Part shown: in pieces, positions 27,139 through 34,647 of the stretch
Layout of the letters: each line of letters starts with the position of its first letter
Numbering within the stretch: position 1 is the first letter of the stretch
Assembly (NCBI RefSeq): GCF_000378625.1
Contig: NZ_KB905166.1
Location: forward strand, 62,001 to 126,000
Origin: Colwellia piezophila ATCC BAA-637
GTDB taxonomy: Bacteria > Pseudomonadota > Gammaproteobacteria > Enterobacterales > Alteromonadaceae
Reading direction: 5' to 3'
Length of the DNA stretch: 64,000 nt
Notes under the pieces: model-generated
Databases searched by the model: none
Told to the model about the DNA's origin: nothing
The model's input: the letters and a program-made list of their open reading frames with translations, nothing else
Translations under genes and position numbers: made by a program

Positions 27139-27501
27139 TTGTCGTTTCGAGGTAAAAGCTTTTATATAGCTAGTTTCATTATCTGTGTAGTTTTCGCAAT
27201 TATTGTGAAGGTAACGAGAACTGACGTATTTGGTATCAATAATGTTTTGGATACATTTCTAGCTTCTTCTCCGAGTTTTTTCTATTTATTCGGGATCATG
27301 TCTATCATTCCTGTAGTCCAGCCAAAGATTAATATTAAAACATTCAATAAGTCAGTTTTAATCCTTACTGCCGGCGCATTAACATATGAAATGGAGCAAT
27401 ATTGGACTTCAATGCATTTTGACCTAGGTGACATTACCGCAACGTTACTTGCTGCAATACTAATGCTTTCTTTACATCAAAATACGCGTGAGGCAATATA
27501 A
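27139..27501 (+). CDS. Small membrane protein (cassette gene)
   Basis: A 120-residue protein from TTG 27139, placed 5 bases after AAGGAG (27128-27133). An ATG at 27100 lies inside the attC and is rejected. It has about four membrane helices with a ProSerPhe-rich second segment (ASSPSFFYLFGIMS). It resembles VanZ-like or small four-helix proteins in length only. Function unknown. Confidence 0.6.
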   Translation: MSFRGKSFYIASFIICVVFAIIVKVTRTDVFGINNVLDTFLASSPSFFYLFGIMSIIPVVQPKINIKTFNKSVLILTAGALTYEMEQYWTSMHFDLGDITATLLAAILMLSLHQNTREAI

Positions 27502-27596
27502 CAAGAAAATAAACAAGGACACGCAACAGTTGGCCGTTTCCGCTTCGCTACACATTTTAGCCAACTAAATTTTGCCCCTTAACGAGGGCGTTATGT
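27496..27596 (+). repeat. attC site 12
   Basis: ATATAAC at the left (overlapping the stop codon), GTTATGT at the right, GTTGGCCG / TTTAGCCAACT arms. Confidence 0.9.
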
Positions 27597-27618
27597 GCCA
27601 GTGCCAATGAGATAATTG

Positions 27619-27969
27619 ATGAACCTGCTTGTTAAAATAGCTGTTGCTGCTTTGTTTTTCGTGGTCGGCTCTTACTATTTATATTTCTATATTACTCCTA
27701 GTGTTACAGTAATAAATGAATCTGAGAATGTTATAACAGCGGCAAGTGTTAGCTTGCCCAAAAGTAATTTGAATTTTGGCTCTATTGATCTTAGGCAAGA
27801 AAATACTATCTACTACTCACTATCTCAAAGTGATGGTAGTTATAATTACTCATTCAACATAAACAGCAAAATAATAAGCGGCTCTTGTGGTTATATAACT
27901 AGCAATGAGCTTAATAAACGGTTTGTAATTACAGTAAGTAAAAGTAAGCTGGTAGTCTGTAGCCAATAA
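27619..27969 (+). CDS. Small membrane-anchored protein (cassette gene)
   Basis: A 116-residue protein from ATG 27619. One N-terminal membrane helix (about 4-24) is followed by a beta-rich domain with two Cys residues (SGSCGY and LVVCSQ) that could pair in the periplasm. No family recognised. Confidence 0.6.
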   Translation: MNLLVKIAVAALFFVVGSYYLYFYITPSVTVINESENVITAASVSLPKSNLNFGSIDLRQENTIYYSLSQSDGSYNYSFNINSKIISGSCGYITSNELNKRFVITVSKSKLVVCSQ

Positions 27970-27971
27970 GC

Positions 27972-28071
27972 ACATAACAAGCTGTTAAATCAGGATAAAA
28001 ATACAGTTGGCTGTGTTTCGTTCCTCAACATTTTAGCAAACAATTTTTAGCCCCTTATTGGGGCGTTAGGT
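27972..28071 (+). repeat. attC site 13
   Basis: ACATAAC at the left, GTTAGGT at the right, GTTGGCTG / TTTAGCAAAC arms. Complete. Confidence 0.9.
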
Positions 28072-28093
28072 GTTTCTCTAGTTTGGAGTTCAA

Positions 28094-28330
28094 ATGGGAT
28101 TTAAATTTTGGTTCGTTAGAGCGTTAAAAGTATTTATTGGTGTAGCTACCTTACTCTTTATAGTGGAGTTACTTAAACAGCATTCAGTCCAAGAGGCATT
28201 AATTTTTGCTTGTACTTGGTCTCTAATCACAACAGCAATATTTATATGTTCAAGGCTATATCAATCACGTAAAGGCGTAGAATGTGCTTTGTGCAATGAT
28301 ATTCCAGACAAAAGTGATAAAAACACCTAA
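28094..28330 (+). CDS. Small two-helix membrane protein (cassette gene)
   Basis: A 78-residue protein with membrane helices at about 8-27 and 33-53. The cytosolic tail carries CALCNDIP, a possible metal-binding pair. ATG 28094 follows TTGGAGTTCAA. Function unknown. Confidence 0.6.
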   Translation: MGFKFWFVRALKVFIGVATLLFIVELLKQHSVQEALIFACTWSLITTAIFICSRLYQSRKGVECALCNDIPDKSDKNT

Positions 28331-28426
28331 TAAGGGTTTTCAAATCGGACTCGTTACAGCTTGCTCGGTTCCATTTCGTTTCACATTTTAGCAAGCTATT
28401 ACTCAACGCTTAAAACGGCGTTTGCT
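28325..28426 (+). repeat. attC site 14 (right core altered)
   Basis: ACCTAAT at the left, GTTTGCT at the right, CTTGCTCG / TTTAGCAAGC arms. Both outer cores carry one or two changes. Confidence 0.75.
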
Positions 28427-28465
28427 ACCCCACATTACTTCCAATTAAGGTGTTTGGTTTTAGAT

Positions 28466-28921
28466 ATGAAAAAAATATTAATATGTTTATCTTTCATGAT
28501 TCCAAGTGTTGGGTTTTGTTGCCCATCATTAGAAGGAACCTGGTCATCCTCTATAGAAAAATTTGAGACCTTTAATAAACGATGGGCAAACATAGATAAC
28601 AAAGCTTGGTCATTTATGGTTCAAACCCAAGGGCAAGAAGTTATTACGTTTAAGAGTAACGAACAAATGATTATTGCTACTCCTGCATTAGAACTCAAGA
28701 TGGGTGATAGAAAGATAAAGCGCCCCTCTAAAGAAGAACGTATAAATATCGATGTTTTGGGATGTACGGATAAGAGTATTGTTTTGAAGTATGAAAGAAA
28801 TGGCAAAGTGAAAATTTCACAATTTCATTTTGAAAACGATGACACTTTTTGGGAATACATGGGTGTTGCAGGTAGAAGTGGTAACAGTCATATAAGAGAG
28901 TATTACACTAAAACGAGATAA
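28466..28921 (+). CDS. Secreted small protein (first gene of a two-gene cassette)
   Basis: A 151-residue protein from ATG 28466. The longer frame from 28361 starts inside the attC. The signal peptide ends near SVGFC (about 17-19). The mature part starts PSLEGTWSSS, the opening of lipocalin-like or calycin domains, and continues with strand-rich segments. The role is unknown. Its stop is 5 bases before the GTG of the next gene. Confidence 0.6.
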   Translation: MKKILICLSFMIPSVGFCCPSLEGTWSSSIEKFETFNKRWANIDNKAWSFMVQTQGQEVITFKSNEQMIIATPALELKMGDRKIKRPSKEERINIDVLGCTDKSIVLKYERNGKVKISQFHFENDDTFWEYMGVAGRSGNSHIREYYTKTR

Positions 28922-28926
28922 ACGGA

Positions 28927-29334
28927 GTGGACTATACAGTTTGGCAGTTGATTATCGTTGTGATCTCATTTGCAATGGTATTATTAAGTGTTTTTTGTGT
29001 CATTTTTCCGCAGAAGCTAATCCTTGGAATGCCGCACCTCGTAAACTCAAAACTGGTAAAATATAGTGATATTACAATTAGGATGTTTTTGGGGATTTCA
29101 TTAGTATTGTCAGCAGAGACTGCAATATTTCCATTAATATTTACTATTTTGGGTTACCTTTCAATGGTAGCAGCATTAGCGATAACGGTTTTGAGTACAA
29201 GTAAAGTGGAATTCATAATCAAATATATAACTGATATTTTACCTGTTTGGACTGTAAGGTTAGTTTGTGCGTTTAGTGTATTTCTATTTGCTTTTCTAAT
29301 TCATAATATTGGATGTATTATCCATACAAGGTAA
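28927..29334 (+). CDS. Four-helix membrane protein (second gene of a two-gene cassette)
   Basis: A 135-residue protein from GTG 28927, overlapping the ribosome-like ACGGAG. The start lies 5 bases after the previous stop, so translational coupling is likely. About four membrane helices. No family recognised. There is no attC between this gene and the previous one, so they travel as one unit. Confidence 0.6.
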   Translation: MDYTVWQLIIVVISFAMVLLSVFCVIFPQKLILGMPHLVNSKLVKYSDITIRMFLGISLVLSAETAIFPLIFTILGYLSMVAALAITVLSTSKVEFIIKYITDILPVWTVRLVCAFSVFLFAFLIHNIGCIIHTR

Positions 29335-29414
29335 TCAAGGCGAACTCGTAACAGTTTGTTCCGCTTCGCTACAAATTCTAGTCAACCTTTTTGCCCATTA
29401 TTAGGGAGTTATCC
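29322..29414 (+). repeat. attC site 15 (degenerate outer cores)
   Basis: CCATACA at the left, GTTATCC at the right after TTAGGGA, CCGCTTCGCT in the centre, CAGTTTGTT / TAGTCAAC arms shortened. Confidence 0.7.
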
Positions 29415-29472
29415 TTACACGGTTAACTATGATGGCGTTAATCTAATTAAAAAAATGGAAATGATATTTGAT

Positions 29473-30363
29473 ATGAAAGTTAATTTTAAAACTTACCTTT
29501 TTAAGTACAGCTCACTGATATTAGTTATAGTGATTAACTTGTCTTCAGTTTCTAGCGTATATGCGGACATTATAACTAAAAAGATTGAAGAAATAGAAAA
29601 CAAGCTTGGTGCCCGTATTGGTGCATCTATTTATGATGTCACAGACAATAAGTTTTGGAGTTATAAGGGGGATACTCGTTTTCCTTTACTGAGCACTTTT
29701 AAAACCTTAGCCTGTGCAAAGTTGCTTGCTGATGTAGAAAAAGGACTGCAATCATTTGAAACATCAAGTGTTATTACTACAAGTTCGCTTGTTAAATGGT
29801 CACCGGTAACTAAAAATCATGTTGGTGAAAAGTTCTCCTTAAAACAGGCATGTTCCGCAGCTATGATTATGAGTGATAATACCGCTACCAATATAGTGCT
29901 AACGGGCATTAAAGGGCCAAAGGCACTAACTCATTTTATGCGTTCTATTGGTGATGATGTCACTCGATTGGATAGAATTGAACCTTATTTAAATGAAGCA
30001 CTTGATGGTGATAAAAGAGATACAACCACGCCAAATGCAATGGTGAAAAGTTTACATACTTTATTATTTGGGGACGCATTATCTCAAGCTTCAAAAGCTC
30101 AACTAAAACAATGGATGATAGATAATAAAGTGACTGGGAGTTTACTTCGTTCAGTACTTCCTGAAAATTGGTCTATTGCCGATCGTTCTGGGGCTGGAGG
30201 TAATGGTTCAAGAGCTATAACAGCAGTGATTTGGTCGGATAAACGTTCACCTCTAATTATAAGTATTTACTTAACTCAGACCGATGCATCGTTTGCTCTA
30301 CGTAATAAAGCAATTGCTGATATAGGTAAGGAAATGTTCACTGTTTACAGTAAGTCAGGCTAA
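29473..30363 (+). CDS. Class A beta-lactamase, CARB/RTG (carbenicillinase) type (cassette gene)
   Basis: A 296-residue precursor from ATG 29473; longer starts enter the attC. The signal peptide ends near SVYA (about 31). Class A motifs are all present: S74-T-F-K77, S134-D-N, E170-P-Y-L-N with the following GDKRDTTTP, and R238-S-G-A-G. Arg in place of the usual Lys in the third box is the hallmark of CARB/PSE and RTG carbenicillinases, and IADRSGAGG near the end matches that group closely. It should hydrolyse penicillins in the periplasm. The length is normal and the frame intact. Expression is uncertain because it sits deep in the array. Confidence 0.93.
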   Translation: MKVNFKTYLFKYSSLILVIVINLSSVSSVYADIITKKIEEIENKLGARIGASIYDVTDNKFWSYKGDTRFPLLSTFKTLACAKLLADVEKGLQSFETSSVITTSSLVKWSPVTKNHVGEKFSLKQACSAAMIMSDNTATNIVLTGIKGPKALTHFMRSIGDDVTRLDRIEPYLNEALDGDKRDTTTPNAMVKSLHTLLFGDALSQASKAQLKQWMIDNKVTGSLLRSVLPENWSIADRSGAGGNGSRAITAVIWSDKRSPLIISIYLTQTDASFALRNKAIADIGKEMFTVYSKSG

Positions 30364-30470
30364 CAAGCCATTTAAGCAAAACTTTTAACCGTGGGCTCGG
30401 TTCCGCTTCGCCTGACATTTTAGCCAACTATTTTAGCCAATTAGCTTAGCCGTTTAGCTTTGCGTTAGGC
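30358..30470 (+). repeat. attC site 16
   Basis: GGCTAAC at the left, containing the beta-lactamase stop codon, and GTTAGGC at the right. GTGGGCTCGGTTCC and TTTAGCCAAC arms. Slightly long (113 bases). Confidence 0.87.
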
Positions 30471-30492
30471 GTACATTCAAGTTAGGGATAAT

Positions 30493-31308
30493 ATGAATAA
30501 ATTATTGAGCGTAATATTAGTAACATTTTTATCAGGAACAATTCATGCTTCAAATGGTGATGCTCCAGGTGGAAAAGAAGTTTTAATTAAATCAAATGAT
30601 TTAAATGTCTTCGGCGTTTTGTATGACGAAAGCACCAATGAGGTAAAGAAAAGACCAGCATTAATATTCTTACACGGTTGGGCACCACAAAACGTTAGAG
30701 CGGGTGAAAGAGGTACATATACAGCTAAAAAGTTTTCTAAGTCGGGTTATGTAACCTTAGCGGTTACAATGAGAGGTTGGCCTGATACCGGGGGGGATGA
30801 TTTATGTGGTTGGAAGCAACCTCAGGATATATCTTTGGTCGTCGATTGGCTTAAAAAACAAGCTAATGTTGATCCTAACAGAATTGGAATTGTAGGGCAT
30901 TCACAGGGAGGGCAAGTAGCCCTATTAACGTCAGCTTTAAATAAATCCATAAAGAGTGTTGTTGCGTATTATCCAGTGACAGATATATCGTTATGGTCAA
31001 AAAAAACAGACTTACCTAAAGAGGCTGTTGATAGCTATATAAATGGTGTTTGCGCATATAAAGCAAGCCAAGAAGATCGTTCCCCCGTTTTTAAAGCAGA
31101 AAGAATCAATGCAAATGTATTATTGATGCACGGTGAAGATGATCAAAGAGTGCCTATTGAGCACAGTGAAATAATGTTAACTGCATTATTAAAGTTTAAT
31201 AAAAAAGCGCAATTGCATAGAATAAAAAAAGGACATCATGGTGCCTATGGTCAAGCATGGGAAGGCTCTGAATTATTTATTTTAAATTACCTTAACCAAC
31301 ACTTGTGA
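30493..31308 (+). CDS. Secreted alpha/beta hydrolase, dienelactone-hydrolase/S9-like (cassette gene)
   Basis: A 271-residue protein with a signal peptide ending near IHAS (about 20). The oxyanion-loop text is IFLHGWAP. The nucleophile is S137 in GHSQGG, the acid is D216 or D217 in HGEDDQRVP, and the base is H248 in GHHG. It fits esterases and peptidase-like hydrolases with unknown substrate. TAGGGATA precedes ATG 30493. Confidence 0.85.
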   Translation: MNKLLSVILVTFLSGTIHASNGDAPGGKEVLIKSNDLNVFGVLYDESTNEVKKRPALIFLHGWAPQNVRAGERGTYTAKKFSKSGYVTLAVTMRGWPDTGGDDLCGWKQPQDISLVVDWLKKQANVDPNRIGIVGHSQGGQVALLTSALNKSIKSVVAYYPVTDISLWSKKTDLPKEAVDSYINGVCAYKASQEDRSPVFKAERINANVLLMHGEDDQRVPIEHSEIMLTALLKFNKKAQLHRIKKGHHGAYGQAWEGSELFILNYLNQHL

Positions 31309-31317
31309 TAATAGTTC

Positions 31318-31410
31318 ACCTAACAACACGCCCTGAGGTGGACAACAAGTTTAATTTAGCCACTTATTGCAAATTTTAACCGTGGCGAACCTCTTCGCTT
31401 TAGGGCCTCT
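31318..31410 (+). repeat. attC-like site 17 (degenerate)
   Basis: ACCTAACAACACGCCCTGAG at the left is a good core. The interior has AACCGTGGCGAACCTCTTCG like other centres, but no clean GTTA core closes it. A 60-codon frame at 31367-31549 runs through this region; it starts in att sequence and has no ribosome site, so it is not called. Confidence 0.45.
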
Positions 31411-31520
31411 AAATATTTTGACTCATCGTATGGTGTCTTTTGCTCAAGCGCTTATTGCTTCTTCCTACTATCCATTAAACATGATAACTTATTGTAAAGT
31501 TGGTGTTTTTAACAACCAGT

Positions 31521-31579
31521 ACCTAACAAGGCAATCAAACGGACACTGATCTTACCCCGCTTTAACGTGGGCGTTATAT
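31521..31579 (+). repeat. attC site 18 (short, 59 bases)
   Basis: ACCTAAC at the left, GTTATAT at the right, GGACACTG then CCCCGCTTTAACGTGGGCG. The usual central arms are missing, giving a compact site. Confidence 0.75.
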
Positions 31580-31633
31580 GCCAATGTTAGCCACAATTAG
31601 TGGAAAATTGTAGACCTATTCGAGGATGATTTC

Positions 31634-31939
31634 ATGTCAGAAAAATATGGTAATTTTGCAGATTTTTATCCTTTTTATTTAAGCCAACACACAAATAAAA
31701 CGTGTAGAAGACTTCATTTTGTCGGCTCTTGCTTTATTATTTCACTCATTATTTATGTTGCAGTATATGGTAGTTATTCATTGCTTTGGTTTGTACCTGT
31801 TATTGGCTATGGTTTCGCTTGGGTTGGTCATTTTATATTTGAAAAGAATAGACCTGCCACTTTTATTTATCCTATTTACAGTTTGATAGGTGATTGGGTA
31901 ATGTTTAAAGACATGATAATTGGCAGAATTAAATTTTAA
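31634..31939 (+). CDS. Mpo1-like (DUF962) membrane protein (cassette gene)
   Basis: A 101-residue protein. The family pattern is clear: YLSQHTNKTCRRLHFVGS near the start, two to three membrane helices, and GYGFAWVGHFIFEKNRP in the second half, with the His residues proposed as iron ligands in the yeast dioxygenase Mpo1. In yeast Mpo1 acts on 2-hydroxy fatty acids; the bacterial substrate is not known. Full length for bacterial members. GAGGATGA precedes ATG 31634. Confidence 0.85.
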   Translation: MSEKYGNFADFYPFYLSQHTNKTCRRLHFVGSCFIISLIIYVAVYGSYSLLWFVPVIGYGFAWVGHFIFEKNRPATFIYPIYSLIGDWVMFKDMIIGRIKF

Positions 31940-31973
31940 TGACCATGGTCTAATGCTCTGGTGAGTAAATCGC

Positions 31974-32073
31974 CTATAACATGCAAATTAATCTGGACAA
32001 CTAACCGTTGGTTTTTGCTTCTGCGTCACTTATTTTAACTAACTGTTATTTTCCGGTTATAACGGCGTTAGGC
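31974..32073 (+). repeat. attC site 19
   Basis: CTATAAC at the left, GTTAGGC at the right, ACCGTTGGTTTTTGCTTC and TTTTAACTAAC arms. Confidence 0.87.
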
Positions 32074-32094
32074 TTTTCTTTCATTCAGGTATAA

Positions 32095-32505
32095 ATGGAT
32101 ATTATGACGAATAAAAATACTAAATTAGAAAAAGTAGGGTTTGTATTAGTTTTAGTTATGGTTTTGTTACAGGGTTTTTATGGAACTTTTGCTTTCATTG
32201 AACCCGCTATGTTTTCTACCGTAAGAGGCACTGAACTTTTTTCGGGTATGGATGCTGATTGGGTGAAAATATATGGTTCACGAACTATTTTCATTACCTT
32301 GATTTTTGGCTATCTTTTATATACTCGAAATTATATTGTTTTAATGTGGGGCGCATTATTTGGGATTGTTATGCCCATTACAGATGGGCTACTTGCATAT
32401 GAAGCTCAAGCACCTTTTAAGGTTGTTGCTAAGCATATTGCCACTATTGTGTACTTGTTAATTATATTCTTTGTTTTAAAAAAGGTTGTTGCTAACAAAG
32501 CCTAA
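32095..32505 (+). CDS. Small membrane protein, DUF4267-like (cassette gene)
   Basis: A 136-residue protein from ATG 32095, or ATG 32104 four codons in. Four membrane helices. The text IYGSRTIFITLIFGYLL followed by MPITDGLLAYE fits the DUF4267 pattern, recalled and not searched. Function unknown. Confidence 0.65.
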   Translation: MDIMTNKNTKLEKVGFVLVLVMVLLQGFYGTFAFIEPAMFSTVRGTELFSGMDADWVKIYGSRTIFITLIFGYLLYTRNYIVLMWGALFGIVMPITDGLLAYEAQAPFKVVAKHIATIVYLLIIFFVLKKVVANKA

Positions 32506-32598
32506 TAATAACTTTAAACGGGAAAAACACCGTTGGCAGTTTTCATTTTGATCAACATTTCAGCCAACTATTATTTGCCTCCTAATGAGCCGTTATAC
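32500..32598 (+). repeat. attC site 20
   Basis: GCCTAAT at the left overlaps the stop codon, GTTATAC at the right, CGTTGGCAG / TTTCAGCCAACT arms. Confidence 0.82.
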
Positions 32599-32612
32599 AC
32601 ATGGAGAGTGTG

Positions 32613-33050
32613 ATGAAGTATTCACTTGTAGTTATATTATTACTTTTTATTTTTCGGTCTGATGCTAAATCAAATAATTATGAATTGAGCTTATCTATAG
32701 AAGATCATGAATGGAGTTTAATACAATATGGATACCAATCCGAGAATAAATCGGAGCTGATCAGAGGTACAAGATACACACTGCAATTTGATTATAATAC
32801 TTTGCAAGTTTCAGGCAGGATTGACTGTAATTCATTCAGTTCACATTTTACTATAAGCAATAATAAGATATTTATTGAAGAATTTCCTATTACTGAAATG
32901 GCTTGTGGTTTATCTAGTTTAGAATATAACCAACAAATAATCTTTATACTCTCTGCTTTAAGCAATTTAAGCATATATAAAATTTCAAACGATAAACTTT
33001 TGCTGGAAAGTGTACGTGGTAAGCAACTTGTTTTTACTACTTCAGAGTAA
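32613..33050 (+). CDS. Secreted META/HslJ-like protein (cassette gene)
   Basis: A 145-residue protein from ATG 32613 with GGAGAGTG before it. The signal peptide ends near SDAKS (about 19). The mature part has the META-domain pattern: WSLIQYGY, a later SGRIDCNSFSSHF with the conserved Cys, and ITEMACGLSSLEYNQQI with the second Cys, giving a likely disulfide. HslJ-type proteins are envelope proteins linked to heat-shock and antibiotic-stress phenotypes. Confidence 0.75.
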   Translation: MKYSLVVILLLFIFRSDAKSNNYELSLSIEDHEWSLIQYGYQSENKSELIRGTRYTLQFDYNTLQVSGRIDCNSFSSHFTISNNKIFIEEFPITEMACGLSSLEYNQQIIFILSALSNLSIYKISNDKLLLESVRGKQLVFTTSE

Positions 33051-33055
33051 AATGT

Positions 33056-33080
33056 ATATAACAAACCGTTCAAGAGGGAG
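33056..33080 (+). repeat. attC remnant 21 (left half only)
   Basis: ATATAACAAACCGTTCAAGA followed by GGGAG matches the left part of neighbouring attC sites and then breaks off; the next gene starts at 33089 with no central arms and no right core. Confidence 0.6.
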
Positions 33081-33088
33081 AATAGCGT

Positions 33089-33418
33089 ATGGGAACTGTA
33101 ACAAATATTACCAAGGCAAAGTTTTCCGTTGGTGATTTGATTCATCATCGACTTTTTGGATATCGTGGCGTTATTACCGATGTAGATCGGAACTTTCAAC
33201 TGACGGACGATTGGTATGAGCAAGTTGCGAAGTCTCGACCTCCAAAAAATAAGCCTTGGTATAATGTGCTAGTTCATGGAAGTATACATTCAACTTACGT
33301 GGCAGAACAAAATTTAATGCCTGATGATATCTTGGAACCTATCAGCAACCCACAGCTAAAGCAGTTTTTTTCAACCTTAGAAAATGGTAGGTATATTCGC
33401 AATAAACCTATGAATTAA
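33089..33418 (+). CDS. hspQ: HspQ/YccV-like protein (cassette gene)
   Basis: A 109-residue protein. The HspQ domain is plain: KFSVGDLIHHRLFGYRGVI near the start, then DRNFQLTDDWYEQV, RPPKNKPWYNVLVHG and STYVAEQNL. In enterobacteria HspQ binds hemimethylated DNA and acts as a Lon protease specificity factor. Its usual location is a stand-alone chromosomal heat-shock gene, so presence within an integron array is unusual. GAGGGAG precedes ATG 33089, formed by the truncated attC. Confidence 0.88.
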   Translation: MGTVTNITKAKFSVGDLIHHRLFGYRGVITDVDRNFQLTDDWYEQVAKSRPPKNKPWYNVLVHGSIHSTYVAEQNLMPDDILEPISNPQLKQFFSTLENGRYIRNKPMN

Positions 33419-33427
33419 CGTGGTAGT

Positions 33428-33446
33428 TACTAACAAGCCATTAAAA
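33428..33446 (+). repeat. attC remnant 22 (left half only)
   Basis: GTTACTAACAAGCCATTAA matches the left end of intact sites and stops abruptly at a protein-coding remnant. Confidence 0.55.
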
Positions 33447-33515
33447 TTAGGAGGTTTTAACTCTTATAAAGAATATATCGATAATGAAATGCAGCTGGCT
33501 AAATGTCCTTGGTAA
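33447..33515 (+). pseudogene. 3' fragment of a lost cassette gene
   Basis: A 22-codon frame LGGFNSYKEYIDNEM-QLAKCPW running to TAA 33513-33515 without a start, squeezed between an attC left half and an intact attC 23. It looks like the tail of a gene whose front was deleted. Confidence 0.4.
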
Positions 33516-33520
33516 TGAAA

Positions 33521-33615
33521 ATATAACCAGTCATTCAATGGACAAAAAACGTTTTGTTTTTATCCTGCGTCGCTAATTTTAGAAAACAATTCGTCCCATT
33601 ATTAGGGCGTTAGAG
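33521..33615 (+). repeat. attC site 23
   Basis: ATATAAC at the left, GTTAGAG at the right, CGTTTTGTTTT / TTTTAGAAAAC arms. Confidence 0.85.
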
Positions 33616-33631
33616 CTACAAGGAATGTTAA

Positions 33632-33958
33632 GTGTTTAAATTATCTCGTAAAGATAGCGTCATTGTTATATTTGTTTGGGGCATGGCTCTGTTTATGTTA
33701 TCAACCTCCATTTATGACTTATTGCTTACATCCTTTTCCTCTGGAGAAGTAATAAGAACTATCGGACTTGCCTTGTTGTTATTTGGCGTTGGCTTAACTC
33801 CTCAATTTTTTTCTAAACCTATATCTGAAGCGTTTAAAGAACTCGATCAGCTTTCCCCTATATTATTTACCCTTAAAACTCGATTTTATATAAATAACAC
33901 TGGCTTGTCTCTTTTGCTGCTAGGGTGGGTAGTAAGTTTTGTTCTGTGGTTAATGTAG
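33632..33958 (+). CDS. Small membrane protein (cassette gene)
   Basis: A 108-residue protein from GTG 33632 after CAAGGAATG. Three predicted membrane helices (about 9-28, 38-56, 88-107). No family recognised. Confidence 0.6.
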   Translation: MFKLSRKDSVIVIFVWGMALFMLSTSIYDLLLTSFSSGEVIRTIGLALLLFGVGLTPQFFSKPISEAFKELDQLSPILFTLKTRFYINNTGLSLLLLGWVVSFVLWLM

Positions 33959-33990
33959 CGCTAACAAGCCACTTAAAGGACACTGATGAT
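33958..33990 (+). repeat. attC remnant 24 (left half only)
   Basis: GCGCTAACAAGCCACTTAAA then GGACACTGATGAT, matching attC left ends, but followed directly by ATG 33991 of the next gene. Confidence 0.6.
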
Positions 33991-34644
33991 ATGAATCCAG
34001 ATTACTCAAAATATACGATTCTTGAACTTGAAGACATATTAATTAATATCGATAAACGTGCTTATTCTAAAAGATACCAACAAGCAAAAAGTGAATATAA
34101 TAAAAAGCTAAGTGATCCGGTACAAGTGGAATTAGAAAAACAAACTGAGTCTATACAAAGTAAGAACAACAAAATATATGCTCAATTTGCTATTTCATTA
34201 GGAATAATGGTATTTTTTACTGCACGAATAATCGATGCTTTATATAGTGGTGTTAACTTGAATAATGCATTTCATTTATCAATTGTAGTTCCTCAATTAC
34301 GTTTAGCCGAAGCGTTTTATGTCAACTTTCTTGGTTGCAAAAAAGGTAGGGATACAGGTAAATGGATAGATATTATCTTTTTTGGTCATCAACTAACGCT
34401 TCATCAAGAAACAGAAAAGATTAAAGCGCAATCCATCGACCATTTTGGTGTTATTTTAGTTAAAACAGAGTGGTTATCTCTCGCAAAAAAAATTGAAGTT
34501 GTGAATTATCCTTTTATTCTTTCGCCTAATGAAAAAATCAATGATGATAATAGTGAATCAGGTAAATTCATTATTAAGGATCCTGCAAGTAACATAATAG
34601 AGTTTAAATTCTATCAAAAATCATCGGTAGACTTGCTGTCGTAA
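33991..34644 (+). CDS. Chimeric protein: membrane-anchored N-terminus fused to a VOC-type domain (cassette gene)
   Basis: A 217-residue protein from ATG 33991. Residues 1-85 look like one small family: YSKYTILELEDILINIDKR, a charged helix, then a membrane helix around 63-82. From about residue 90 it becomes a VOC domain (NAFHLSIVVPQLRLAEAFYV, then WIDIIFFGHQLTLHQ and SIDHFGVIL, ending IKDPASNIIEFKFY). VOC proteins of this kind normally start at the AFHLSI strand and are soluble. The change of character at residues 86-90 suggests a fusion of two cassette genes by deletion. The truncated attC in front fits that history. The frame is intact. Confidence 0.75.
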   Translation: MNPDYSKYTILELEDILINIDKRAYSKRYQQAKSEYNKKLSDPVQVELEKQTESIQSKNNKIYAQFAISLGIMVFFTARIIDALYSGVNLNNAFHLSIVVPQLRLAEAFYVNFLGCKKGRDTGKWIDIIFFGHQLTLHQETEKIKAQSIDHFGVILVKTEWLSLAKKIEVVNYPFILSPNEKINDDNSESGKFIIKDPASNIIEFKFYQKSSVDLLS

Positions 34645-34647
34645 AAC

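Noticed and set aside
31367..31549. 60-codon frame between degenerate attC 17 and attC 18
   Set aside because: It starts with TTG inside att sequence and ends inside attC 18; no ribosome site. It may be read-through of att-derived DNA.
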